The notes: generated by a model from the letters alone, not told the origin. A stretch of DNA of 64,000 nt from Vibrio splendidus (GCF_003345295.1 NZ_CP031055.1:124001-188000), one strand, 5' to 3'. Shown: positions 36,508-46,591, counted from the first letter of the stretch. Numbers and translations: made by a program.

Positions 36508-37938
36508 ATGAAACCAATTCTACCTGACTACAGCCAATCAGGCGTTCTTGTTGTCGGTGACGTAATGCTTGACCGTTACTGGTATGGTCCAACTGGCCGT
36601 ATTTCACCAGAAGCACCTGTACCCGTTGTGAAAGTAGAAAATAACGAAGAGCGTCCTGGTGGTGCTGCCAACGTAGCAATGAATATTGCCTCTCTTGGTG
36701 GGCATGCTCATATCGTTGGTTTGACTGGAAAAGATGAGCCTGCTGAGGTGTTAAAAAACACCCTAGGTGCACTAAAAGTTAAATGTGATTTCGTTGAGTT
36801 AGAGGATTATCCAACCATCACTAAATTGCGAGTGATGAGCCGAGGACAACAGCTAATCCGCCTTGATTTTGAAGACAAATTTGAGAACACGGATCCCGAG
36901 CTTGTTTTGTCTCGCATGGAGCAAGCGCTTCCTAATGTACGTTCGGTAATCCTATCTGATTACGCAAAAGGTGCCTTGGAGCATGTGCAGAGCTTCATTC
37001 AAAAAGCACGTGCGGCAAAGGTTCCTGTATTCATTGACCCGAAAGGCGCAGACTTTGAACGTTACCGTGGTGCGACTTTGCTTACGCCAAATATGGCTGA
37101 GTTCGAGTTGGTTGCGGGCAAAGTAAAATCTGAAGATGAAATGATCGAAAAAGGACTCGCGTTAATCGAAGAGTTTGATTTCGAGGCTTTGTTGGTAACG
37201 CGCAGCGAACATGGTATGACTTTGCTTCGCAAAGGTTTAGAGCCATTCCACTTGCCGACTCAAGCGAAAGAAGTGTATGACGTGACAGGCGCGGGTGATA
37301 CGGTTATCTCGGTACTCGCGGCTTCTGTTGCTGCTGGTAAGCCACTGGATGAAGCGTGTGCATTAGCGAACGCTGCTGCAGGTGTGGTAGTTGGCAAACT
37401 TGGTACATCGACGTTGTCTACGATTGAATTAGCGGAAGCGATTCATGGTAGCCAAGACACTGACTACGGCGTGATCTCTGAAGCGGCACTGGTTGAAGCG
37501 GTGAAGCGTGCTCGTGCGAAAGGCGAGACAGTGGTTATGACCAATGGCTGCTTTGATATTCTGCATGCCGGCCATGTTTCTTACATGAACCACGCGGCTG
37601 AGCTGGGTGATCGTTTGATCGTTGCAGTGAATACCGATGAATCAGTCAAACGTTTGAAAGGTCCAGGTCGCCCTGTGAACCCAACTGATCGTCGTATGGC
37701 GGTATTGGCTGGCTTAGGCGCTGTTGATTGGGTGGTTCCGTTTTCTGAAGATACACCTCAACGTTTGATCTCTGAGGTTCTACCAAGCATTCTAGTGAAA
37801 GGTGGTGATTACAAACCTGAAGAGATTGCTGGTGGTGAAGAAGTGATTGCGGCTGGTGGTGAAGTGAAAGTACTTAACTTTGAAGATGGTTGCTCTACGA
37901 CTGAAATCATTAAAGCGATTAAAGGTGGTCGAGGCTAA
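36508..37938 (+). CDS. hldE: Bifunctional heptose kinase/adenylyltransferase
   Basis: Makes ADP-heptose for the LPS inner core: heptose-7-phosphate is phosphorylated at C1, then adenylylated. 476 residues. The N-terminal PfkB-type kinase domain (to about 318) has GGAANVAMNIASLGG and the catalytic DVTGAGDTVISV; the C-terminal cytidylyltransferase-type domain has TNGCFDILHAGHVSY, with the HxGH motif. GGAG precedes ATG 36508. It ends at a terminator shared with tolC. Confidence 0.96.
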   Translation: MKPILPDYSQSGVLVVGDVMLDRYWYGPTGRISPEAPVPVVKVENNEERPGGAANVAMNIASLGGHAHIVGLTGKDEPAEVLKNTLGALKVKCDFVELEDYPTITKLRVMSRGQQLIRLDFEDKFENTDPELVLSRMEQALPNVRSVILSDYAKGALEHVQSFIQKARAAKVPVFIDPKGADFERYRGATLLTPNMAEFELVAGKVKSEDEMIEKGLALIEEFDFEALLVTRSEHGMTLLRKGLEPFHLPTQAKEVYDVTGAGDTVISVLAASVAAGKPLDEACALANAAAGVVVGKLGTSTLSTIELAEAIHGSQDTDYGVISEAALVEAVKRARAKGETVVMTNGCFDILHAGHVSYMNHAAELGDRLIVAVNTDESVKRLKGPGRPVNPTDRRMAVLAGLGAVDWVVPFSEDTPQRLISEVLPSILVKGGDYKPEEIAGGEEVIAAGGEVKVLNFEDGCSTTEIIKAIKGGRG

Positions 37939-38013
37939 CTTTTAGCCTTCTCGTTTTCTAGTCTCAAGGCTTAACCTTTGAGTTAGGCTGAGAATTAGCT
38001 TTCAATAGATAAT

Positions 38014-38042
38014 AAAAATGCCGCTCAATGAGCGGCATTTTT
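38014..38042. terminator. Bidirectional terminator between hldE and tolC
   Basis: AAAAATGCCGCT-CAATG-AGCGGCATTTTT, symmetrical A/T runs. Confidence 0.9.
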
Positions 38043-38067
38043 GTAACGGTAACTGAGTAATTAAGAA

Positions 38068-39378
38068 TTACTTACTTGCTACTTTTAGACCTGCGTTTAC
38101 ATCAACGATGTCTTGTTCGCTTAGCGTACCGACGGCTTGACGAAGCTGAAGCACACTTAGGATGTAGTTGTAACGAGCATCTGAAAGGTTTTTGTTCGCA
38201 TCGTATAGACGACGAGTCGAATCTAGTACGTCAACGATAGTACGAGTACCGACATCAAAACCTGCTTCTGTTGCTTCTAGAGCAGACTGAGCAGAGACAA
38301 CAGACTGTTCGTAAGCACGTAGAGCGCCGATCGAAGCTGTGATGTTGTTATTGAATGCACGAACGTCTTTTACAACGCTACGATAAGTGGCTTCTAGATC
38401 TTCACTTGCTGCAACGTAGTTGTATTCAGCCTGTTTAGTCAAAGAAGTTGTATTACCACCCGTATATAGAGGTACAACTAAGTTCAAACCTAGGTTTAGG
38501 TTATCTTGGTCGTAATTATTTGAGCTATTTGATTGATCCGCAAGAGAGTAACTACCATCTAACGTCAAGCTTGGTAGGTGACCAGAACTTGCTAGTGTGA
38601 TGTTATCTTTCGCTACATCTTGAGAAATACGAGATGCTAAAAGGCTCAGGTTCTTTTGCTCTGCTTGTTCAACAAGTGCTGCTGCAGATTCAGAAGATTT
38701 GCTTGCTGAGAAACGATCAGTGTCTAGGATGCTTAGGTTAGAGTGTTCCTGACCTGTAATCTCACGTAGACCTTCGTAGTTATTAATCAGAGTGTTCTCT
38801 GCTAAAACTTCATCAGCTAAAACGCCATCGTACTGAGCTTGCGCATCATGTACATCGGTGATTGCTGAAAGACCTACTTCAAAGCGCTGCTTTGTTTGTT
38901 CTAGTTGACGAGCAACAGCGGCTTTCTCTGCACGAACAAATTCTAGGTTATCTTGAGCTCGAAGTACTTCAAAGTATGCCGTTGCTACACGTAGGATCAA
39001 AGCTTGTTGCTCTGCCGCGTACGCTGAATCAGATTGGCGAGCAGTTTTCTCTGCCGTATCTAGCGTGATCCATGAAGAGCGTTGGTAGAGCTCTTGAGAA
39101 AAGTAAATCCCAGCTCCCCATTGGTTATTGTCATTGTTTTTATCGCTTAAATCACCACGGTTGATATCGTAGTTAGCTCTTAAATCAATTTGTGGTAGCA
39201 AATCACTACGGCTTGACGTTACTGCTTCAAAAGCGGCATCGCGCTGCGCTGCGGAACGAAGAAGTTGTGGATCGTTCTGTTTTGCTTGGTCGTAAACTTC
39301 AGCTAGCGTATCAGCAAAAGCTGATGAACTCAGGCTGCCGATTGCTGCACTGATAAATAGTGGAAGCAGTTTTTTCAT
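38068..39378 (-). CDS. tolC: Outer-membrane efflux and secretion channel TolC
   Basis: 436 residues. Signal peptide MKKLLPLFISAAIGSLSSSAFA precedes the mature DTLAEVYDQAKQNDPQLL, typical of TolC. The two halves are related repeats of helical hairpins and beta strands (for example PQIDLRANYDINRGD and LPSLTLDGSYSLADQ). TolC is the trimeric exit duct for RND/ABC drug pumps and type I secretion. It is divergent from nudF, the same as in E. coli, with 227 bases of AT-rich DNA between them. Confidence 0.95.
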   Translation of the reverse strand: MKKLLPLFISAAIGSLSSSAFADTLAEVYDQAKQNDPQLLRSAAQRDAAFEAVTSSRSDLLPQIDLRANYDINRGDLSDKNNDNNQWGAGIYFSQELYQRSSWITLDTAEKTARQSDSAYAAEQQALILRVATAYFEVLRAQDNLEFVRAEKAAVARQLEQTKQRFEVGLSAITDVHDAQAQYDGVLADEVLAENTLINNYEGLREITGQEHSNLSILDTDRFSASKSSESAAALVEQAEQKNLSLLASRISQDVAKDNITLASSGHLPSLTLDGSYSLADQSNSSNNYDQDNLNLGLNLVVPLYTGGNTTSLTKQAEYNYVAASEDLEATYRSVVKDVRAFNNNITASIGALRAYEQSVVSAQSALEATEAGFDVGTRTIVDVLDSTRRLYDANKNLSDARYNYILSVLQLRQAVGTLSEQDIVDVNAGLKVASK

Positions 39379-39605
39379 TTTCCTATTCCTGCCTTTAATG
39401 GAATTTTCTTCAAAAGAGTTTAACCCAGTTTGGTGGTAATTTACTCGAAACTTTGCACTTTTTTACATTTAACTATCCACTTGTGCAATATTTATTTTTT
39501 AAAACTTAACTTTAATTATAAATTTTATATAAAAAGTTGAACCTTATCCTTGGTAGTTAACTCGGACAATGAGTAAACTATAAAGATCACTTAGTGAGGT
39601 GCCAA

Positions 39606-40235
39606 ATGCAACAGTATGACAATCAACGACATGAGTTTACTCCTCAAGATGTGGAAATAGTCTCAAAAGAGACGCTGTTTCGTGGTTTTTTCAAAATGGT
39701 TAAATACACATTTAAACATAAGCTGTTTGAGGGGGGCTGGAGCCAACCAATAGAGCGCGAGATGTTTGAACGTGGACATGCTGCCGCTTTGTTACCTTAT
39801 GATCCTATTCGTGATGAAGTGGTGATCGTTGAACAGATCCGTGTTGGTGCTCTAGAGCATGAGAACCCATGGCAATACGAAATTGTTGCTGGGATTATTG
39901 ATACCGATGAATCACCACAAGATGTCGCCCGACGTGAAGCGATGGAAGAAGCGGGCGTTGAAGTCGGATCTGTATTGCCTATCACTTCGTATTACCCTTC
40001 ATCTGGCGGTTGTTCAGAAAAGCTCGACGTATTTGTTGGCTGTGTTGATGCAACGACAGCCAAAGGGGTACACGGATTGGACTACGAAGGTGAGGACATT
40101 CGTGTACAAGTTATGAGTCGCGAAGCGGCTTATCAGTTGGTAAAAGACGGTGTGTTTGAAAATGGTGCCACGATCATTGCGCTACAGTGGCTACAATTGA
40201 ACTACCAAGAATTACAGTCAGAGTGGATAGATTAA
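39606..40235 (+). CDS. nudF: ADP-ribose pyrophosphatase (Nudix)
   Basis: Hydrolyses ADP-ribose to AMP and ribose-5-phosphate. 209 residues with a full Nudix box: G(5x)E(7x)REAMEEAGV starting at GIIDTDESPQDVARREAMEE. The N-terminal part with FFKMVKYTFKHKLFEGGWS is typical of NudF. ATG 39606 follows GAGGTG. It is the first gene of the nudF-yqiB-cpdA-yqiA-parE-parC run, an order shared with E. coli. Confidence 0.93.
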   Translation: MQQYDNQRHEFTPQDVEIVSKETLFRGFFKMVKYTFKHKLFEGGWSQPIEREMFERGHAAALLPYDPIRDEVVIVEQIRVGALEHENPWQYEIVAGIIDTDESPQDVARREAMEEAGVEVGSVLPITSYYPSSGGCSEKLDVFVGCVDATTAKGVHGLDYEGEDIRVQVMSREAAYQLVKDGVFENGATIIALQWLQLNYQELQSEWID

Positions 40236-40239
40236 CGTC

Positions 40240-40680
40240 ATGCCAAATATAGCGGTCAAAAAACCGTATCATGTTGATCTTGCTGAATTGATGCGAGTTT
40301 ACGAGACTAACTATGCCAAACTTAACGCTCTGTTACCGGTTGGGCATGAGGTTGGTGACGTTCGCTGTTACCAAGCCGTTAATATGGTGTATCAATTGAC
40401 AGTGAATGAGGTCACAAAATACACCACTTTAATAGATATATGTCAGAGTGACGCGATGCCAGTGTTTCCTTTGCCAAAAATGTCTGTCAGGCTATATCAC
40501 GACGCTCGAGTTGCAGAAGTGTGCGCTAGCGGGGATTTTTCGCGAGTTAAAGCGAAATATGACTACCCCAACACTAAGCTTTTGCAAAAGGACGAGAAAT
40601 TTCAATTGAATAAATTTCTTGGGGAATGGTTAACGTTTTGTTTAAAAACGGGTATCAGCCGAACCCCAATTGCCTTTTAA
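40240..40680 (+). CDS. yqiB: DUF1249 protein (YqiB)
   Basis: 146 residues, begins 4 bases after nudF. The sequence (KPYHVDLAELMRVYETNYAKL, then LYHDARVAEVCASGDFSRV and LNKFLGEWLTFCL) is that of the DUF1249 family, E. coli YqiB. The function is not known. Its constant place between nudF and cpdA suggests cotranscription rather than a known shared pathway. Confidence 0.9.
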   Translation: MPNIAVKKPYHVDLAELMRVYETNYAKLNALLPVGHEVGDVRCYQAVNMVYQLTVNEVTKYTTLIDICQSDAMPVFPLPKMSVRLYHDARVAEVCASGDFSRVKAKYDYPNTKLLQKDEKFQLNKFLGEWLTFCLKTGISRTPIAF

Positions 40681-40740
40681 TTGAACCTACTTAAACAACA
40701 CTTTTAAAGTCTAAACAGTAACGTATCTGGATTTGTTATT

Positions 40741-41565
40741 TTGGAATTATCACACACTTCAAAATTTGATGAGAGCACTATTAAGCTTGTGCAGCTAACG
40801 GACACGCATTTATTTGCGCCGAGCAATGGCAGCTTATTAAGCATCAACACTCAAGATAGCTTTCGTGCTGTAGTCGATGGCATTGTTAGTCAGGGCTTTG
40901 ACTATCAAGCGATTCTAGCTACCGGTGATATCTCTCAAGATCACAGTGCTGAGTCGTACCAGAAATTTGAGTCAGGGATAAAGCCTTTGGAAAAGCCATG
41001 TTACTGGCTACCCGGGAACCATGACTTCAAGCCTAATATGGGCAGTGTTTTACCATCACCACAAATACAGTGTGTTGAGCATGTCTTGCTAGGCGATAAC
41101 TGGCAGATGGTTATGCTGGACTCGCAAGTGGTGGGTGTACCTCACGGACGCCTTAGTGATCAACAGATTGACCTACTAGAACAAAAGCTGACTGAATTCC
41201 CTGAGCGTAACACCTTGGTTTTGCTGCACCACCACCCTTTACTGGTCGGTAGTGCGTGGCTTGATCAACATAACCTGAAAGATGCTGAGCAGTTTTGGGA
41301 TGTGGTTCAACAGCACACCAATGTGAAAGCGGTACTTTGTGGTCATGTTCATCAAGATATGAATCGCAATCATCATGGTGTACAAGTCATGGCAACCCCA
41401 TCGACTTGTGTTCAATTCAAACCAAACTCGAACGACTTTGCGGTTGATACTTTATCTCCAGGCTGGCGAGAGATTGAATTGCACCAAGATGGAACGGTAA
41501 CTACGCAGGTTCGCCGCTTGCCTAATGGGCAGTTCTCGCCAGACTTTGATGCAGGTGGTTACTAA
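40741..41565 (+). CDS. cpdA: 3',5'-cyclic AMP phosphodiesterase
   Basis: Calcineurin-like metallophosphatase that lowers cAMP. 274 residues. Metal-binding motifs in order: QLTDTHLF (DxH), ATGDISQD (GDxxxD), LPGNHDF (GNHD), LLHHHPLL and CGHVHQD (GHxH). The frame has no upstream ATG before a stop; the best start is TTG 40741, giving a length like E. coli CpdA (275). An internal GTG at 40789 would remove the N-terminal strand. yqiA begins one base after its stop. Confidence 0.93.
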   Translation: MELSHTSKFDESTIKLVQLTDTHLFAPSNGSLLSINTQDSFRAVVDGIVSQGFDYQAILATGDISQDHSAESYQKFESGIKPLEKPCYWLPGNHDFKPNMGSVLPSPQIQCVEHVLLGDNWQMVMLDSQVVGVPHGRLSDQQIDLLEQKLTEFPERNTLVLLHHHPLLVGSAWLDQHNLKDAEQFWDVVQQHTNVKAVLCGHVHQDMNRNHHGVQVMATPSTCVQFKPNSNDFAVDTLSPGWREIELHQDGTVTTQVRRLPNGQFSPDFDAGGY

Positions 41566-41566
41566 T

Positions 41567-42172
41567 ATGCCGGACTTTAATCAGCAAACCGCTAAGCCAT
41601 CGCTGCTTCTCTATATTCATGGTTTTAACAGTTCATCACGTTCTCACAAAGCGAATGTGATGGCAGATTACTGTGCGGAGCATCGCGCTGATATTAAAGT
41701 TGTAGCGCCTCAACTACCGAGCTTCCCTCAGCAAGCAGCTCTGCATTTACAGCAGCTGGTGGAGCAATATAAAGATCAATATCAGATCGCGTTAGTTGGT
41801 AGCTCGTTGGGTGGCTATCTTTCAACATGGTTAAATAGCCACTATGGTTTCAAGGCGGTGGTTGTAAATCCAGCCGTGAAGCCGTATGAGCTTCTGGCTG
41901 ATTATTTAGGTGAGCAAGTAAACCCATACACAGATGAACGATATGTGCTGGAAACAAAGCATATCGATGAACTGAAGGCGTTAGAGGTTCCGGCTATCGC
42001 TAAGCCGAGTGACTTCTGGTTACTTCAGCAAACGGAAGACGAAGTTCTGGATTACCGACAAGCGGTAGAGAAGTACCAAGGTGCGACACAGACAGTAGAA
42101 GAGGGCGGGGATCATAGCTTTGTTGATTTTGAACGTTACCCACAACAAATCGTCACTTTTCTAAACCTCTAA
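41567..42172 (+). CDS. yqiA: YqiA-type esterase
   Basis: 201 residues, alpha/beta hydrolase of the UPF0227/YqiA group. LLYIHGFNSSSRSHKA forms the oxyanion region, VGSSLGGYLSTWL is the nucleophile elbow (GSSLGG, Ser near residue 85), and the His lies in EGGDHSFVDFERY. E. coli YqiA has esterase activity on short acyl esters; the natural substrate is unknown. ATG 41567 directly follows the cpdA stop, implying coupled translation. Confidence 0.9.
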   Translation: MPDFNQQTAKPSLLLYIHGFNSSSRSHKANVMADYCAEHRADIKVVAPQLPSFPQQAALHLQQLVEQYKDQYQIALVGSSLGGYLSTWLNSHYGFKAVVVNPAVKPYELLADYLGEQVNPYTDERYVLETKHIDELKALEVPAIAKPSDFWLLQQTEDEVLDYRQAVEKYQGATQTVEEGGDHSFVDFERYPQQIVTFLNL

Positions 42173-42212
42173 TCTGTTTCATCAACAGAGTGATTTTCTC
42201 TTGTTTGCCTGT

Positions 42213-42298
42213 TATTTCATCTATCAATGGTGAAATATCATAGTTTGATGTCTTAGTTTTTGAACTAGCTTGACATCATTACTCAGCTTCCAGACTAT
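42213..42298 (+). promoter_or_regulatory. Possible parE-parC promoter region with inverted repeat
   Basis: Within the 239-base gap before parE, TATTTCA-N11-TGAAATA (42213-42237) is an inverted repeat, and TTGACA (42270-42275) is a perfect -35. The sequence at 17 bases (GACTAT, 42293) is a poor -10. The region would allow parEC its own transcription. Confidence 0.45.
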
Positions 42299-42411
42299 AT
42301 TCCCCAATACTTCGCTCGTTCGCTCTACTATGAAGGTTCATAGTAATGATTCTGCTTTAGTGAAACTAGAGCCAGCGAACAGACGCAAACTTTTTGAGTA
42401 AACTCCGTATT

Positions 42412-44292
42412 ATGACTGAACAATATAATGCAAAAGACCTCGAGGTACTTGAAGGTCTCGATCCCGTGCGACACCGCCCGGGAATGTATACAGAGACAGA
42501 AAGACCAAACCACCTTGCCCAAGAAGTCATTGATAACTCGGTCGATGAAGCACTAGCGGGACACGCTAAGAAAATTAAAGTTGTGCTTCATGCTGACCAA
42601 TCGTTAGAAGTTACCGATGATGGCCGTGGTATGCCGGTTGATATCCACCCTGAAAAAGGCATCTCGGGTGTTGAGCTGATTTTAACTAAGCTCCACTCAG
42701 GCGGTAAATTCTCAAACAACAACTATAAGTTTTCAGGTGGTTTGCACGGGGTAGGTATCTCGGTGGTAAACGCGCTGTCAAAACGTGTTGAAGTAACGGT
42801 TCGCCGTGACGGTCAGGTACATGAAATCGCCCTTGAGGGTGGTCATGCTGTAACTGACCTTACTGTTACGGGGACTTGTGGTCACCGTAATACCGGTACT
42901 ACCGTGCATTTCTGGCCAGATCCAAAATACTTCGATAGCTCTAAGTTCTCTGTTTTACGCCTTATTAATAACCTGCGAGCTAAAGCCGTACTTTGCCCTG
43001 GTTTAGAAATCACCTTTATCGACAAGGTTGGCGGTGAAGAGCATAAATGGTTCTATGAAGATGGTCTAAAAGACTACCTTGCTGAAGGTGTGAAAGGTTA
43101 TACCTTATTGCCTGAAGAACCTTATGTTGGCGAATTCGTTGCTGAAACGGAAATGGCGAACTGGGCGATCATTTGGCAGCCTGAAGGCGGTGATATGATC
43201 ACCGAGAGTTACGTGAACTTAGTACCAACTAAGCAAGGTGGTACGCACGTAAACGGTCTTCGCCAAGGTCTGCTTGATGCGATGCGTGAGTTCTGTGAAT
43301 TCCGTAACCTGTTGCCTCGTGGCGTTAAGCTAACGGGTGATGACATCTTTGACCGTTGTTCTTACGTTCTATCGGTGAAGATGCAAGATCCACAATTTGC
43401 AGGTCAAACAAAAGAGCGCTTATCTTCTCGTCAAACTGCTGCGTTTGTTTCTGGTGTAGTGAAGGATGCTTTCAGCTTGTGGCTGAATGAAAAGCCTCAG
43501 CTAGCAGAATTACTTGCAGAAGCTTGTATTGCTAACGCACATCGTCGTATGCGCGCAAGCAAAAAGGTTGTACGTAAAAAGATTGCTTCTGGTCCAGCAC
43601 TGCCGGGTAAGCTAACCGACTGTTCGGTTCAAGATTTAAGCCGTACCGAAATCTTCTTCGTGGAAGGGGACTCGGCAGGTGGTTCTGCTAAACAAGCACG
43701 TGATCGTGAGTTCCAAGCGGTTATGCCACTTCGCGGTAAGATCCTAAATACGTGGGAAGTGTCAGCAGACCAAGTATTGGCTTCACAAGAAGTACATGAT
43801 ATTTCAGTTGCTCTGGGTATCGACCCAGATAACGATGATTTGTCGGGCCTGCGTTACGGTAAGATCTGTATCCTTGCCGATGCGGACTCGGATGGTCTTC
43901 ATATCGCGACACTGCTATGTGCACTATTTACTCGCCATTTCCATGCTTTGGTTGAAGCGGGTCATATCTATGTGGCAATGCCTCCTCTGTATCGTATCGA
44001 TTGCGGTAAAGAAGTGTTCTACGCACTCGATGACTCAGAGAAAGATGGGGTACTTGAGCGACTATCGCAGAAGAAAGCCAAAATCAACGTGCAACGATTT
44101 AAAGGTCTGGGTGAAATGAACCCACTTCAGTTACGTGAAACCACTATGGATCCAAATACTCGTCGCCTTGTTCAATTAACGATTGATGACAACGACGCGA
44201 CCAACGAGATGATGGACATGCTGCTTGGTAAGAAACGTGCAGATGATCGCCGTACATGGCTACAGACTAACGGTGATATGGCCGAGGTATAA
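42412..44292 (+). CDS. parE: DNA topoisomerase IV subunit B
   Basis: ATPase subunit of topoisomerase IV, which unlinks daughter chromosomes. 626 residues. The GHKL ATPase has EVIDNSVDEALAG, DDGRGMPVDIHPE and the GGLHGVGISVVNAL loop; the TOPRIM domain has EGDSAGGSAKQ and the ILADADSDG Asp cluster. ATG 42412 gives MTEQYNAKDLEVLEGLDPVR, matching E. coli ParE; an ATG six codons upstream is less likely. parC starts 3 bases after its stop. Confidence 0.96.
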   Translation: MTEQYNAKDLEVLEGLDPVRHRPGMYTETERPNHLAQEVIDNSVDEALAGHAKKIKVVLHADQSLEVTDDGRGMPVDIHPEKGISGVELILTKLHSGGKFSNNNYKFSGGLHGVGISVVNALSKRVEVTVRRDGQVHEIALEGGHAVTDLTVTGTCGHRNTGTTVHFWPDPKYFDSSKFSVLRLINNLRAKAVLCPGLEITFIDKVGGEEHKWFYEDGLKDYLAEGVKGYTLLPEEPYVGEFVAETEMANWAIIWQPEGGDMITESYVNLVPTKQGGTHVNGLRQGLLDAMREFCEFRNLLPRGVKLTGDDIFDRCSYVLSVKMQDPQFAGQTKERLSSRQTAAFVSGVVKDAFSLWLNEKPQLAELLAEACIANAHRRMRASKKVVRKKIASGPALPGKLTDCSVQDLSRTEIFFVEGDSAGGSAKQARDREFQAVMPLRGKILNTWEVSADQVLASQEVHDISVALGIDPDNDDLSGLRYGKICILADADSDGLHIATLLCALFTRHFHALVEAGHIYVAMPPLYRIDCGKEVFYALDDSEKDGVLERLSQKKAKINVQRFKGLGEMNPLQLRETTMDPNTRRLVQLTIDDNDATNEMMDMLLGKKRADDRRTWLQTNGDMAEV

Positions 44293-44295
44293 TGG

Positions 44296-46554
44296 ATGTC
44301 TAACGAAATTACATATGATGGCGTTGAACAGTTGCCAATGCGCAAGTTCACCGAAGATGCCTATTTAAATTACTCAATGTACGTGATCATGGATCGTGCA
44401 TTGCCGTATATCGGTGATGGCTTGAAGCCAGTACAGCGTCGTATTATCTATGCGATGTCTGAGCTAGGCCTATCCGCTGCATCGAAATATAAAAAATCAG
44501 CTCGTACCGTTGGTGACGTTCTAGGTAAGTACCACCCACACGGTGACTCTGCTTGTTACGAAGCGATGGTACTGATGGCGCAACCCTTCTCTTACCGCTA
44601 CCCATTGGTGGATGGTCAAGGTAACTGGGGTGCACCGGATGACCCGAAATCGTTCGCTGCGATGCGTTATACCGAAGCAAAACTGTCAAAGTTTGCGGAA
44701 GTTCTGCTCGGTGAATTAGGTCAGGGAACCGTTGATTGGCAACCCAACTTTGATGGCACGATGAAAGAGCCTCAGATGTTGCCTGCACGCCTTCCTCATA
44801 TCTTGCTTAACGGCATCACAGGTATTGCGGTTGGTATGGCGACCGACATCCCGCCTCACAATGTACGTGAAGTGGCGAACGCGGCGATTCATTTGATTGA
44901 TACGCCGAAAGCTGAACTTCCAGATGTGATGGGTTTCATTCAAGGCCCAGATTACCCGACAGAAGCTGAAATTATTTCGCCTAAGTCGGACATCGAAAAG
45001 ATCTACCGTACAGGCCGTGGCAGCATCAAGATGCGCGCGGTGTGGCACAAGGAAGGCTCTGATATTGTTATCACGTCTTTACCTCATCAAGTGTCAGGTG
45101 CGAAGTTACTTGAGCAAATCGCTAACCAGATGCGAGCTAAGAAGCTGCCTATGGTTGACGATCTGCGTGATGAATCTGATCACGAGAACCCAACGCGTAT
45201 CGTCGTAGTTCCTCGCTCGAACCGTATCGACTGTGACCAACTGATGAGTCACCTATTCGCTTCGACTGATCTCGAGAAAAACTTCCGCGTTAACTTGAAC
45301 ATGATTGGCTTAGACAATCGCCCTCAAGTGAAAGGCTTAGTTCAAATCCTGAAAGAGTGGATTGAGTTCCGTCGTACAACGGTTCGCCGTCGTTTGCAGT
45401 ACCGTTTAGATAAAGTACTGGCACGTTTGCACATCTTAGAAGGCTTACTTGCCGCTTATCTAAATATTGATGAAGTGATTGAAATCATTAGAACAGAAGA
45501 TGAACCATGTCCTGTTTTGATGAACCGTTTCAACATTTCTGAAATTCAAGCCAATGCGATTCTCGATATTAAACTTCGTAACTTAGCTAAGTTAGAAGAA
45601 TTTAAAATTCGAGCTGAGCAAGAAGAGCTTGAAGCTGAACGTGAAAAGCTTGAAAAACTACTAGGTTCAGAGCGTCGCTTGAATACGCTGATCAAAAAAG
45701 AAATCCAAGCAGATGCAGATAAATATGGCGATGATCGCCGCTCACCGTTGATTGAACGTGCTGAAGCAAAAGCGCTAACAGAACGTGACTTAGTTCCAAG
45801 CGAACCAATTACGGTTGTGCTTTCTGAGAAAGGTTGGATTCGTCATGCTAAAGGGCATGAAGTTGACGCTGAAGGCTTGAACTACAAATCAGGTGATAAA
45901 TTCTTAGCAAGCACTAAGGGTAAGAGTAACCAACAAGCGGTGTTCCTCGGCAGTGATGGCCGAAGCTACTCCCTTGAATCTCACTCACTGCCATCGGCGC
46001 GAAGCCAAGGTGAGCCAATTACAGGTCGCTTGAACGTCAGCCCTGGTACGTCTATTCGCCAAGTGGTGATGGGAGAGAATGAACAGCTGTGGTTAGTCGG
46101 TTCTGATGCGGGTTATGGTTTTGTTTGTAAAGGTAGTGATTTACTGTCTAAGAATAAGAGCGGTAAAGCGTTAGTTAACTTGCCTCAAGCTTCAGAAGTG
46201 ATGTTGCCAAGCCCGATTGCTGACTTGGACACTAACCAGATTCTGGCGATTACTAACCAAGGTCGTATGTTGTTGTTCCCGATTAAAGACCTACCTCAGT
46301 TGAGCAAAGGTAAGGGTAACAAGATCATCAATATTCCTTCTGCGAAAGCAAAAGAGCGTGAAGAGTTTGTCTCGCATCTAATGGCTATCCCTGAGAATGC
46401 AACGCTGACTATCTACGCGGGTAAACGCAAGCTTGGCTTGAAACCTGCGGATCTTGAAAACTTCCGTGGTGAACGTGGTCGTCGTGGTGGTTTACTGCCT
46501 AGAGGGTTGCAGCGAGTTACTCGCATTGATATCGATGAGCCAAGTGAATCATAG
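44296..46554 (+). CDS. parC: DNA topoisomerase IV subunit A
   Basis: DNA cleavage subunit, 752 residues. The winged-helix domain carries the catalytic Tyr in the segment AMRYTEAKLS (near residue 120). The quinolone-determining region reads GKYHPHGDSACYEAMV, that is the susceptible-type Ser and Glu are both present. The C-terminal beta-pinwheel holds repeats such as KGWIRHAKGHEVDAE and NQGRMLLFPIKDLPQ. Adjacent to parE (3-base gap), translated as a pair. A terminator shared with degS follows. Confidence 0.96.
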   Translation: MSNEITYDGVEQLPMRKFTEDAYLNYSMYVIMDRALPYIGDGLKPVQRRIIYAMSELGLSAASKYKKSARTVGDVLGKYHPHGDSACYEAMVLMAQPFSYRYPLVDGQGNWGAPDDPKSFAAMRYTEAKLSKFAEVLLGELGQGTVDWQPNFDGTMKEPQMLPARLPHILLNGITGIAVGMATDIPPHNVREVANAAIHLIDTPKAELPDVMGFIQGPDYPTEAEIISPKSDIEKIYRTGRGSIKMRAVWHKEGSDIVITSLPHQVSGAKLLEQIANQMRAKKLPMVDDLRDESDHENPTRIVVVPRSNRIDCDQLMSHLFASTDLEKNFRVNLNMIGLDNRPQVKGLVQILKEWIEFRRTTVRRRLQYRLDKVLARLHILEGLLAAYLNIDEVIEIIRTEDEPCPVLMNRFNISEIQANAILDIKLRNLAKLEEFKIRAEQEELEAEREKLEKLLGSERRLNTLIKKEIQADADKYGDDRRSPLIERAEAKALTERDLVPSEPITVVLSEKGWIRHAKGHEVDAEGLNYKSGDKFLASTKGKSNQQAVFLGSDGRSYSLESHSLPSARSQGEPITGRLNVSPGTSIRQVVMGENEQLWLVGSDAGYGFVCKGSDLLSKNKSGKALVNLPQASEVMLPSPIADLDTNQILAITNQGRMLLFPIKDLPQLSKGKGNKIINIPSAKAKEREEFVSHLMAIPENATLTIYAGKRKLGLKPADLENFRGERGRRGGLLPRGLQRVTRIDIDEPSES

Positions 46555-46591
46555 GCGACTATGTTAGTTTGATGCCATGATCGGATAAAAG

